Assembly (NCBI GenBank): GCA_023410475.1
Contig: JAEYPS010000006.1
Coordinates: forward strand, 149,073 to 213,072
Direction of reading: 5' to 3'
DNA length: 64,000 bases
Origin: Bacillota bacterium
GTDB taxonomy: Bacteria > Bacillota > Clostridia > Christensenellales > SZUA-584
How positions within the stretch are numbered: the stretch's first letter is position 1; each line of letters opens with the position of its first letter. Positions 51,339 through 58,506 of this stretch are shown here, one piece after another. The translations under genes and the position numbers were made by a program. The notes below the pieces were generated by a model. The model did no database searches and was not told the origin of the DNA. It was given only the letters and a program-made list of their open reading frames with translations.

Positions 51339-51367
51339 ATTATATTACATTGCGAGCAAAATGTAAA
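51339..51367 (-). promoter_or_regulatory. gntR-glycyl radical operon promoter, TTTACA-17-TATAAT
   Basis: -35 at 51362-51367 and consensus -10 at 51339-51344, minus strand, 17-bp spacer, with the palindromic operator immediately downstream. Confidence 0.75.
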
Positions 51368-51453
51368 CAAAAACTTGATTTTGTTATAATAATCTAATAG
51401 ATGTTCTATACCGCATAACAATCGTATAATACATATATAAAAACCAAACAAAA

Positions 51454-51486
51454 CAAAAAGCCCGACAACGCATTGTTTATCGGACT
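51454..51486 (-). terminator. Terminator of the tRNA operon
   Basis: AGTCCGA pairs with TCGGGCT, with an inner CAA/TTG pair, and is followed by UUUUUG in minus-strand RNA, 6 bp after the tRNA-Lys CCA. Confidence 0.85.
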
Positions 51487-51491
51487 TCTGA

Positions 51492-51567
51492 TGGTAGGCG
51501 ATCGGGGGTTCGAACCCCGGACACCCTGATTAAGAGTCAGGTGCTCTGCCAGCTGAGCTAATCGCCC
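51492..51567 (-). tRNA. tRNA-Lys (anticodon CTT)
   Basis: 76-nt cloverleaf with 3' CCA encoded. Acceptor GGGCGAT/ATCGCCT (one G-U), anticodon loop CTCTTAA giving CTT, T arm with GGGGTTCGAACCCC. Last gene in the four-tRNA transcript. Confidence 0.96.
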
Positions 51568-51603
51568 ATAATATTATCCCGATAGTATGCTGCCGGGATT
51601 TAA

Positions 51604-51624
51604 TGGAGCGGGTGATGGGAATCG
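51604..51624 (-). repeat. Truncated duplicate of the tRNA-Gly(TCC) 3' end
   Basis: 21 bp (22 bp with the preceding A) are identical to the 3' end of the intact tRNA-Gly at 51761-51781, including CCA, acceptor strand and half of the T arm. The 5' part of a tRNA is absent. The 136-bp interval that follows (to 51760) is not coding and includes a hairpin at 51726-51752. Confidence 0.9.
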
Positions 51625-51725
51625 CTCCGCTCCCTTACGGTCGCTATCACGCCATCTCACTTGCCTTCATCCGCCACTGGCGGCGGCAAGCTCGCGTTCG
51701 ATTCCCAAAATCGCTTTCTTTTTTA

Positions 51726-51752
51726 ATCGTCCGCGAATTGTTCGCTGACGAT
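51726..51752. other. Intergenic hairpin between tRNA-Gly and the tRNA remnant
   Basis: ATCGTC-c-GCGAA and TTCGC-t-GACGAT pair around TTG: 11 bp with one mismatch. There is no U tract on either strand. It may be a processing signal in the tRNA precursor. Confidence 0.55.
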
Positions 51753-51760
51753 ATTTGTCA

Positions 51761-51834
51761 TGGAGCGGGTGATGGGAATCGAACCCACGCAACCAGCTTG
51801 GAAGGCTGGGGCTCTACCGTTGAGCTACACCCGC
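51761..51834 (-). tRNA. tRNA-Gly (anticodon TCC)
   Basis: 74 nt including CCA. Acceptor GCGGGTG/CACCCGC, anticodon stem CCAGC/GCTGG with loop CTTCCAA, T arm GTGGGTTCGATTCCCAT. Intact; its 3' end is duplicated at 51604-51624. Confidence 0.96.
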
Positions 51835-51838
51835 GTAT

Positions 51839-51913
51839 TGGAGCGGAAGACGGGATTCGAACCCGCGACTTCGACCTTGGCAAGGTCGCACTCTACCACT
51901 GAGTCACTCCCGC
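51839..51913 (-). tRNA. tRNA-Gly (anticodon GCC)
   Basis: 75 nt including CCA. Acceptor GCGGGAG/CTTCCGC, anticodon stem CGACC/GGTCG with loop TTGCCAA. Confidence 0.96.
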
Positions 51914-51922
51914 TCGTAAAAC

Positions 51923-52007
51923 TGGTGCGGGCGAAGAGATTTGAACTCCCACGCCATACGGCACTAGATCCTAAGTCTAGCGCGTCTGCCAATTCCGCCA
52001 CGCCCGC
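51923..52007 (-). tRNA. tRNA-Leu (anticodon TAG)
   Basis: 85-nt class II tRNA with a variable arm and encoded CCA. Acceptor GCGGGCG/CGCCCGC, anticodon stem CTAGA/TCTAG with loop CTTAGGA. First gene of the tRNA transcript. Confidence 0.95.
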
Positions 52008-52044
52008 AGACAAAAAATCCAGTCTCGTTTTCAGGCACTTTGGT

Positions 52045-52073
52045 ATTCTAACACTATGAATACTTTTCGTCAA
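52045..52073 (-). promoter_or_regulatory. tRNA operon promoter, TTGACG-17-TAGAAT
   Basis: -35 at 52068-52073, -10 at 52045-52050 (minus strand), 17-bp spacer, start near 52038, about 30 nt before tRNA-Leu. Confidence 0.75.
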
Positions 52074-52076
52074 TAT

Positions 52077-52096
52077 CATATTTGTTAACAAATATG
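52077..52096. repeat. 20-bp perfect palindrome upstream of tRNA promoter
   Basis: CATATTTGTTAACAAATATG is identical to its reverse complement. It ends 3 bp upstream of the tRNA operon -35, where an activator or UP-element-like sequence would sit. It has no loop, so it is more likely a DNA site than an RNA hairpin. Confidence 0.7.
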
Positions 52097-52123
52097 TTTG
52101 CAAAATGTATTGAATCCTTGCCT

Positions 52124-52624
52124 TTAAGCACTTTGACCGCAGCACTTTTTATACTTCTTGCCGCTGCCGCAAGGGCAGGGTGAGTTGCGCCCTATCTTCT
52201 CGGAAACGGCCTGTTTGTCCTTGCGCCACTTGTCCCGTATCTCTCTTCTCTTTTCCTCGGAAAAGATACCGTCCCATCCGTCAAGCGTATAAAGCCACTT
52301 GGCCTTGGCTTCAAGCATGTTGTAATACAGCTTTTCAAAATCGACCTTCAGCGAGACGACTGTTCCTTCCTTGAGCTTTTCAAGATCGTATTCGCTTTGG
52401 AGGCTGGTGTTAATGCCGTCCATGAAGCCCGCGAATACCATGTCGCTCATCTCGAACTCAACAGCCAAAGCTGAAAGCTTGTCTTCATAAAAATTTTCTT
52501 TGCGCTCAAGTATCTTTATATATGCCTGGGTTTCAATCGCGAAATACTCGTCCCAAAACGCCTTGTTCTCGTCAGGCGACATCTCCGCTCCGGCCAAATC
52601 TCTCCAGCTGCCAATTAAGCTCAT
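52124..52624 (-). CDS. SEC-C domain protein of unknown function
   Basis: 166-aa helical protein ending in a SEC-C zinc-binding motif, GRNSPCPCGSGKKYKKCCG, as at the SecA C-terminus and in YecA-like proteins. The N-terminal 140 residues contain an acidic helical domain I do not recognise. The ATG overlaps the icd stop codon (ATGA), with GGGGG upstream, so it is translationally coupled to icd. Whether it binds ribosomes or SecB-like partners is not evident. Confidence 0.8.
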   Translation of the reverse strand: MSLIGSWRDLAGAEMSPDENKAFWDEYFAIETQAYIKILERKENFYEDKLSALAVEFEMSDMVFAGFMDGINTSLQSEYDLEKLKEGTVVSLKVDFEKLYYNMLEAKAKWLYTLDGWDGIFSEEKRREIRDKWRKDKQAVSEKIGRNSPCPCGSGKKYKKCCGQSA

Positions 52625-53841
52625 CGTTTCCCCCAATCAATATCAAGATTCCTCTTTATCTCTTTTATAAACTCCTCGGTATTAACGCTGCGCTTGTTGT
52701 CCGCCTCGCTCAAAAGGAACAGGTCTTTTGTCATGATACCCTCTTCTATCGTCGATATTGAGGCTTTCTCGAGCTTATCGGCAAACTCCATAAGCTCTTT
52801 GCTGCCGTCCAGCTCAGCGCGCTTGCGAAGCGCTCCCGTCCACGCGAAAAGCGTAGCCATACAGTTCGTCGACGTCTCCTCGCCCTCTAGGTGCTTGTAG
52901 TAGTGTCTCGTCACAGTGCCGTGCGCGGCTTCATACTCGTAATAGCCATCGGGTGAGACGAGCACAGACGTCATCATAGCGAGGCTGCCGTAAGCGGTAG
53001 CAACCATGTCCGACATCACGTCTCCGTCGTAGTTCATGCACGCCCATATAAAGCCACCCGCGCTGCGGATAACGCGCGCAACGGCGTCGTCTATCAGAGT
53101 ATAGAAGTATTCTATACCCGCCTTTTTAAACTTCTTTTCATACGAATGATCGAAAATCTCAGCGAATATGTCCTTGAACCTGTGATGGTACTGCTTGGAT
53201 ATCGTATCCTTTGTAGCGAACCACAGGTCCTGCTTTGTATCAAGCGCGTAATCAAAGCAGCATTTAGCGAAGTGCTCTATGGAAGTCGTGGAGTTGAACA
53301 TACCCATCACAATGCCCCCGCGTTCGTCGAACACCGCTATCTGTTTTCTGTCGATGCTCCCGTCCTTGCGCGTTACAACGAGCTCCGCCGTGCCCTCTCC
53401 GTCCACAACTGATTCCTGCGCGGCGTATATGTCGCCGAACGCGTGACGAGCTATCGTTATAGGCTTGTTCCATGTGCTGACGGAGGGGTTAATGCCATTT
53501 ACAAGTATAGGCGTCCTGAATACCGTGCCGTCGAGCATAGAGCGGATAGTGCCGTTAGGGCTCTTCCACATCTTTTTCAGGTTGTATTCCTCCACTCTTT
53601 GAGCATTGGGGGTGATAGTCGCGCATTTAACGCCCACGCCGTATTTCTTTATAGCTTCCGCGGCCGCCGCTGTTACGGCGTCTTCAGTTGCGTCTCTTTC
53701 GGGAAGGCCGAGGTCGTAATAATCGATGTTGAGTTCTATGTACGGCTCCAAAAGGTAATCCTTTATCATCTTCCATATTATCCGCGTCATTTCATCGCCG
53801 TCAATTTCGACAAGCGGCACAGGCATTTTAATCTTCGACAT
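52621..53841 (-). CDS. icd: NADP-dependent isocitrate dehydrogenase, eukaryotic-like type
   Basis: Oxidatively decarboxylates isocitrate to 2-oxoglutarate. VPLVEIDGDEMTRIIWKMIK and KCATITPNAQRVEEY are signatures of the homodimeric type found in eukaryotes and some bacteria, not of E. coli-type Icd. KSPNGTIRSMLDGTVFRTPI, MNYDGDVMSDMVATAYGSL and YEYEAAHGTVTRHY hold substrate, metal and NADP residues (406 aa). In an anaerobe it probably feeds glutamate synthesis. It has its own promoter with an inverted repeat, and couples to the SEC-C gene. Confidence 0.95.
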   Translation of the reverse strand: MSKIKMPVPLVEIDGDEMTRIIWKMIKDYLLEPYIELNIDYYDLGLPERDATEDAVTAAAAEAIKKYGVGVKCATITPNAQRVEEYNLKKMWKSPNGTIRSMLDGTVFRTPILVNGINPSVSTWNKPITIARHAFGDIYAAQESVVDGEGTAELVVTRKDGSIDRKQIAVFDERGGIVMGMFNSTTSIEHFAKCCFDYALDTKQDLWFATKDTISKQYHHRFKDIFAEIFDHSYEKKFKKAGIEYFYTLIDDAVARVIRSAGGFIWACMNYDGDVMSDMVATAYGSLAMMTSVLVSPDGYYEYEAAHGTVTRHYYKHLEGEETSTNCMATLFAWTGALRKRAELDGSKELMEFADKLEKASISTIEEGIMTKDLFLLSEADNKRSVNTEEFIKEIKRNLDIDWGKR

Positions 53842-53851
53842 TATCTTCTCC

Positions 53852-53888
53852 TTAGAATACAGAATGAAAACTTAACAATGTATTCTAA
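53852..53888. promoter_or_regulatory. Inverted repeat over icd start point
   Basis: TTAGAATACA (53852-53861) and its exact complement TGTATTCTAA (53879-53888) are separated by 17 bp. One arm covers the -10 and the other abuts the Shine-Dalgarno. This geometry suggests a dimeric repressor site. Confidence 0.55.
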
Positions 53889-53910
53889 AACATTGGCGGG
53901 CAAAATTCAA
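53882..53910 (-). promoter_or_regulatory. icd promoter, TTGAAT-17-TAGAAT
   Basis: -35 at 53905-53910, -10 at 53882-53887 on the minus strand, 17-bp spacer. The -10 lies inside one arm of the inverted repeat 53852-53888. Confidence 0.65.
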
Positions 53911-54000
53911 GGCGATAATCGTTTATTCGAGTATGTTATACAAAAATCTGCGTATTATTACTCTTAAAAACCCCCGGGCTTCACAGTCCGCGCAAACGTA

Positions 54001-54025
54001 AAAAGCCGCCCACAAAGGAGCGGCT
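54001..54025 (-). terminator. Terminator of the EF-G-like gene
   Basis: AGCCGC and GCGGCT arms followed by UUUUUA in minus-strand RNA, 17 bp beyond the stop codon. Confidence 0.8.
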
Positions 54026-54041
54026 CTGTGCGTATGTTACG

Positions 54042-56120
54042 TTATGCTTCTTCAGCTTCTTTCTTTGCCTGCTCTATAACCTTATCCGCAAGGTTGGAGG
54101 GCATTTCCTCGTATCTCTCGAATGTCATCGTGAACGACCCTCTAGCATGTGACATCGATCTTAAATCCGTAGCGTATTTGAATATCTCGGCGAGAGGCAC
54201 TTCCGCCGACACCTCCTGATTACCGGCCACCGGGTTCATGCCGAGTATCCTTCCGCGCCTTCTGTTGATGTCGCCGATGATATCTCCCATGTATTCATCG
54301 GGAATCGTGACAACGAGCTTATATATAGGCTCGAGCATCACGGGATTAGCTTCGCTGCAGCCTTTTTTATATGAAAGGCTGGCGGCTATCTTGAACGCCA
54401 TTTCCGACGAGTCTACCGGGTGATACGATCCGTCGTAAAGCGTCGCGCGCAAGTTTACCATGGGGTATCCGGCGAGAACGCCCTTTACAAGGCTTTCACG
54501 CAGTCCCTTTTCTACCGCCGGTATGTACTGGCGCGGCACGACGCCGCCCACTATCTTGTCAACAAACTCAAAGCTTTCCTCTGAACCGAACAGAGGCTCG
54601 AATTCTATCCAGACGTCTCCGAACTGGCCGTGTCCGCCCGACTGCTTTTTGTGGCGTCCCTGAGCCTGCACCTTTTTCTTTATCGTTTCGCGGTACGGTA
54701 TCCGCGGGTCTGACAGCTGCGCCTCAACGCCGAACTTGTTGTGAAGCTTCTTGCATATCACCTCGAGGTGAAGCTCGCCGAGTCCGCTCGCGAGCGTGTC
54801 GGGAGTGTCCGCAGATTTAACGACTTTGAACGACGGGTCTTCCTCTTCAAGCCTGTGAAGGCCGGCGAACACCTTTTCCTCTTCACCCTGCTTCTTGGCT
54901 GTGACCGCGAGAGAAATGCACGGCTCGGGGAACACTACGTCGGGGAATACCACGACCTTGTTTTCTTCGCACAGCGTTCCGCCCGTATCCGTATGCTGCA
55001 GCTTCGCAAGCGCGCCGATGTCGCCCGCCGCAAGCTTTTCAACGGCGACCTGCTTCTTTCCTGTCATTATGTAGACCTGCCCGAACTTTTCGCTTTTCTC
55101 AGTATTGCCGTTCTTTATCGCCTTGCCAGCGGAAAGCTCTCCACCTAGCACCTTGAAAACAGAAAGCTTGCCGACAAAGGGGTCGGCGACGGTTTTGTAT
55201 ACCTGAGCGGCAAACGGCTGCGACGAATCGGCAGTGTATTCTATTTCTTCGCCCTTGGGCGTCTTGCCTTTAATCTTTATCATCTCGGCCGGCGAGGGCA
55301 TATATGTAACAATGTTGTCGAGCAGCAGCGATACGCCAAAGCCCTGGGTCGCGGCTCCGATAAACACCGGCACAACGTCGCCTTCGGCTATCCCTTCCTT
55401 CAGGCCTTTCATTATGTCTTCCTTCGTGAGCTCCTCGCCCTCGAAGTATTTCTCCATAAGCTTCTCGTCGTTCTCGGCAGCGTTTTCAACAATAGCGTCT
55501 CTTATTGACTTCGCTTTGTCCAAAAGGTCCGCAGGTATCTCGGCTTCCTTAACTTTTTTTCCTTCAAACATGTATGCCTTCATTTCAACTATATCGACGA
55601 TGCCCTTGAAATTCAGCCCCTGCCCTATCGGCAGATGCATCACTGTGATGTGCGTCGTATACTTTTCTTTAAGGCTTTCTATTACTTTATCAAAATCAAC
55701 GTGCTCTTTATCCATTTGGTTTATAAAGAACGCTTTTGCTTTTTTATGCTGTACACAGGCGTCCCATGCCTTTTCCGCGCCTACGGTAAGGCCGCCGAGC
55801 CCGCTGACGAGTATAACAGCTCCGTCCGCGAGGTAATACCCCGACGCAGCTTCTCCGATAAAATCGAAGTAGCCGGGAGTATCGATTATATTTACTTTTG
55901 TTCCTTTCCATTCAACAGGAGCAACAGCCGAACTTATCGATATATGCCTTTTCACCTCTTCAGGGTCAAAGTCCATCACGGTGTTTCCGTCTTCCGTTCT
56001 CCCTTGTCTGTCAATGGCGCCACCTAAAAAAAGCATTGCTTCTGCGAGCGTTGTCTTTCCTTCTCCGCCATGGCCCACAAGCGCAATGTTTCTTATCTCG
56101 CCAGTCTTGTAATACTTCAT
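54042..56120 (-). CDS. EF-G-like translational GTPase (FusA paralogue)
   Basis: 692-aa protein with the full EF-G domain order, but divergent. G1 is GHGGEGKTTLAEAM, not AHIDAGKT; G3 is DTPGYFDF, not DTPGHVDF; G4 is NQMDKE. Domain IV/V motifs are FGDVWIEFEP-like, VVPRQYIPAVEKGLRESL and RRRGRILGM. Such EF-G2-like paralogues are common in Clostridia beside canonical fusA and their roles are unclear. The ATG at 56120 follows GGAGGG. It is alone between its terminator and the divergent membrane-protein gene. No ribosome-protection role should be assumed. Confidence 0.88.
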   Translation of the reverse strand: MKYYKTGEIRNIALVGHGGEGKTTLAEAMLFLGGAIDRQGRTEDGNTVMDFDPEEVKRHISISSAVAPVEWKGTKVNIIDTPGYFDFIGEAASGYYLADGAVILVSGLGGLTVGAEKAWDACVQHKKAKAFFINQMDKEHVDFDKVIESLKEKYTTHITVMHLPIGQGLNFKGIVDIVEMKAYMFEGKKVKEAEIPADLLDKAKSIRDAIVENAAENDEKLMEKYFEGEELTKEDIMKGLKEGIAEGDVVPVFIGAATQGFGVSLLLDNIVTYMPSPAEMIKIKGKTPKGEEIEYTADSSQPFAAQVYKTVADPFVGKLSVFKVLGGELSAGKAIKNGNTEKSEKFGQVYIMTGKKQVAVEKLAAGDIGALAKLQHTDTGGTLCEENKVVVFPDVVFPEPCISLAVTAKKQGEEEKVFAGLHRLEEEDPSFKVVKSADTPDTLASGLGELHLEVICKKLHNKFGVEAQLSDPRIPYRETIKKKVQAQGRHKKQSGGHGQFGDVWIEFEPLFGSEESFEFVDKIVGGVVPRQYIPAVEKGLRESLVKGVLAGYPMVNLRATLYDGSYHPVDSSEMAFKIAASLSYKKGCSEANPVMLEPIYKLVVTIPDEYMGDIIGDINRRRGRILGMNPVAGNQEVSAEVPLAEIFKYATDLRSMSHARGSFTMTFERYEEMPSNLADKVIEQAKKEAEEA

Positions 56121-56330
56121 TCTTCCCTCCAACGATTTTGCAACCAGTATGCTAGATCTTTACTGATCTCATAGTTAACATCAATTCTATCAGAAAGGTT
56201 TTGAAAAATAAATAGATTTTTAACTTTGATGTAGCATTAAAATTAAAACTGTGCAATAATGACTAAATACGGAGCTGCCAAAACCCGTGAGCCTTTATAT
56301 TGGCAGTAATACTTGCAAGGGAGTCAGTTC

Positions 56331-56900
56331 ATGGAAACAGAAAAGAGAAAGCTTACCGATAATCAGCTGCGCCTCGTGCAGTCGGCAGCGGGCGTTCTTT
56401 GCGCCGCGGCGCTAATGGTATCAATTATGATAGCGTCGATGCCGTTCGCGAAAGGCAATATATTGCTGGAGTATCTGTTTGTTATAGTTTTCGTAGTGAT
56501 TACGATAGGCCGCAGACGCATAGAAACAAGATTCAGGCTGAGGCTTAATCTTTTTAATCTTGTTATGATAGTCGGCATAATGGTAGGTATCTACATATAT
56601 GTAGTGCAGCTTTTCTACAACCCCGACGCGGGCGTTAACCTTGGTGACACCGAAAAAGTGCTGATACTCGTCGGCATATTCATAGTTATCCTTGCCCTTG
56701 GTGTCGGCCTTCCTTTCTGGCTTTATACGAAGCGCAAAGCGAAAGGGACTCTTGCTCCCATTCGCATTCCAGAAAAAACAGAAGAAGAGCAAAAGGAAGA
56801 AGAAAAAAGGAGCGTGTCAAGTGGCGGCCGTTCATCCATAGCTCAGCAGATGGCGGAAATGCAGCGCGAGCTTGAAGAAAAAGACCGTGAAGGAAAATAA
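56331..56900 (+). CDS. Small multi-pass membrane protein of unknown function
   Basis: 189 aa. AAGGGAG 7 nt upstream fixes the start at 56331. About four hydrophobic segments are visible (about 18-40, 46-58, 74-92, 110-130), the first three separated by a basic loop GRRRIETRFRLRLNL. A charged cytoplasmic tail rich in Glu/Lys follows (EKTEEEQKEEEKR, QQMAEMQRELEEKDREGK) that could form a coiled coil. I do not recognise the family. It diverges from the EF-G-like gene and ends at a terminator shared with the anti-sigma-like gene. Confidence 0.8.
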   Translation: METEKRKLTDNQLRLVQSAAGVLCAAALMVSIMIASMPFAKGNILLEYLFVIVFVVITIGRRRIETRFRLRLNLFNLVMIVGIMVGIYIYVVQLFYNPDAGVNLGDTEKVLILVGIFIVILALGVGLPFWLYTKRKAKGTLAPIRIPEKTEEEQKEEEKRSVSSGGRSSIAQQMAEMQRELEEKDREGK

Positions 56901-56936
56901 AAATCTATCGTTATTGTAATAATAATCGATACAAAA

Positions 56937-56966
56937 ATGCCCGGCTGCTGCCGGGCATCTCTTTTT
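56937..56966. terminator. Bidirectional terminator
   Basis: ATGCCCGGC pairs with GCCGGGCAT around TGCT; CTCTTTTTG follows on the plus strand and UUUUUGU on the minus strand. It ends both the membrane-protein gene (+) and the anti-sigma-like gene (-). Confidence 0.88.
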
Positions 56967-56972
56967 GATTCT

Positions 56973-57725
56973 TTATCTGAATATAAACTCTATCCTGTAT
57001 CCCTCGATAAGCGCTTGTTCAAACTCAATGCCTGACTCTTCGATTACCAGCATCAGCTCATCCATGTGCTGCTCGGGGATTACAAACGATATGCTATCAT
57101 CCGTTTGCTCGATCTCGATATCGTACTTTTCGATGAATGATTCTATAAGCTCACGGACATTGTCAGAATTTTCGGGGACGACCGGCACGCTGATAGCGTA
57201 CGATTCGCTTGCTCCTCTTCCCGCGGCACTATTATCCACGGCGGGAGCTTCCATCGTCAGCATCTCCTGCGGCTCCTGAATCTGTGCCGACTCGGGCATC
57301 GGCGCCGACGCAGCCTCAGGCATGGCCTGGGGCGCCGCAGCAACGCCGTCCATATCCTCTTCTGCGTAATTTTCGTCCGCCATAGAATAAGATATCTTCT
57401 GCCTGCTCATATCGTTGGCGTTGTTAAGCAGTCCACTTGAGAATATAGCCACAAGGGCTATCGCCGCCGCAATACCAGCCGACGCGTAGGCAAACACCGG
57501 AATCTTTTTTCTTTTGGCTTTCCTGACAGCGGACGCGGCAAGCCCGGCAGGAGGCTCGAGCCTGTCGAGCTTTTCCAGCGCTCTCTTCAGCGCCGTGATA
57601 TCCTCAAGTTCTTTTTTACAGCCAGTACAGGAATTTATGTGCGCAGCAAGCAGCTCGGTTTCCGCTTGGCTAAGCATGCTGTCAACATACAGGTTTATAT
57701 ATTCAATTGCTTCCCGACATTCCAT
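56973..57725 (-). CDS. Zinc-finger anti-sigma-like membrane protein (zf-HC2)
   Basis: 250 aa. The N-terminal MECREAIEYINLYVDSMLSQ with HINSCTGCKKEL (HxxxCxxC) is the anti-sigma zinc-binding domain. One transmembrane helix follows (FAYASAGIAAAIALVAIFSS, about 78-98), then a Pro/Ala/Met/Glu-rich linker and a small extracellular domain (DNVRELIESFIEKYDIEIEQ). Such proteins usually sit beside an ECF sigma gene; none is adjacent here, so it is an orphan or the partner is elsewhere. It has a promoter at 57820-57848. Confidence 0.82.
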   Translation of the reverse strand: MECREAIEYINLYVDSMLSQAETELLAAHINSCTGCKKELEDITALKRALEKLDRLEPPAGLAASAVRKAKRKKIPVFAYASAGIAAAIALVAIFSSGLLNNANDMSRQKISYSMADENYAEEDMDGVAAAPQAMPEAASAPMPESAQIQEPQEMLTMEAPAVDNSAAGRGASESYAISVPVVPENSDNVRELIESFIEKYDIEIEQTDDSISFVIPEQHMDELMLVIEESGIEFEQALIEGYRIEFIFR

Positions 57726-57819
57726 TTAAACCCACATCCCAATAATAACATATAAATTCATTTATCTTTTTGACGCTTAAAACGGCATTTAAGTTCCAAA
57801 GCTGCGGCGCTTTTTTAAA

Positions 57820-57848
57820 ATTATATTACAAAAACCGCATCAGTACAA
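57820..57848 (-). promoter_or_regulatory. Promoter of anti-sigma-like gene, TTGTAC-17-TATAAT
   Basis: -35 at 57843-57848, consensus -10 at 57820-57825, minus strand, 17-bp spacer, located after the SRAP gene stop. Confidence 0.6.
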
Positions 57849-57875
57849 TCAAAAATCATCTGCTATCAACTGAGC

Positions 57876-58487
57876 TTATACATGTTTGACAGCAAGGCTG
57901 CAGGTCGTATCATATATGTGTTTTATTATGTCCGGATTCAAGGCGCTTTTAAACCAGCTCTGCGCGAACTGTTTTTGCACGATAAGAGGCATGCGGCTAT
58001 GTATGCTTATCATGGCCTCGTTTGCGGGAGCGGTCAATATCACATAGCGGTTTTGCGGGAGCGATTGCATATCGAAGCAGTCATACAGCCCGGCCAGATA
58101 GAAAAACTCCTGACCTTCCGGCCGTATCAGATATTTCTCTTTTATATTTCCCGTGCTTTTCCACTCAAAAAAGCCTGTGCACGGTATGAGGCATTTTTTA
58201 TGCGCTATGCTCCTTTTGAACATGCCCTTTTCGAAGATCGTCTCGCTTCGCGCGTTTATGATGAGCTGCTTTGAGTCTCTGACAGGGTAGCCCCAATGCA
58301 TAACGTCGGCTTGATACCCGTTTTTTAAAGCAGACTGAGCAACAACAGCCGCGGCTTCGCTCGGGAATACCTCGCCTGTCTTAACGCTTTTCGCGGCGTC
58401 GCTGCCAAGGCGCGAGGCTATATCCTCAATTATCTTGCGCGCCTCGTAAATGTCCTTTGTATCGTCGAAAGAATACCTTCCGCACAT
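57876..58487 (-). CDS. yedK: SRAP/YedK (HMCES family) DNA-protein crosslink protein
   Basis: SOS-response-associated peptidase-family protein that shields abasic sites in single-stranded DNA through a Cys2-DNA crosslink. The start must be MCGRYSF at 58487 so that Cys2 is exposed after Met removal; the open frame upstream (56 codons) lies in nrdJ and is not used. Other conserved residues are in NARSETI, KCLIPCTGFFEWK and SIHSRMPLI. 203 aa. It starts 19 bp after nrdJ and may be cotranscribed with it. No LexA box is visible here. Confidence 0.93.
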   Translation of the reverse strand: MCGRYSFDDTKDIYEARKIIEDIASRLGSDAAKSVKTGEVFPSEAAAVVAQSALKNGYQADVMHWGYPVRDSKQLIINARSETIFEKGMFKRSIAHKKCLIPCTGFFEWKSTGNIKEKYLIRPEGQEFFYLAGLYDCFDMQSLPQNRYVILTAPANEAMISIHSRMPLIVQKQFAQSWFKSALNPDIIKHIYDTTCSLAVKHV

Positions 58488-58506
58488 ACAGCACCCCCCG
58501 CTTTTA

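Noticed and set aside
51603..52059. Plus-strand frames beginning with MERVMG across the tRNA cluster
   Set aside because: They are antisense readings of tRNA-Gly, tRNA-Gly and tRNA-Leu genes, a well-known source of spurious proteins.
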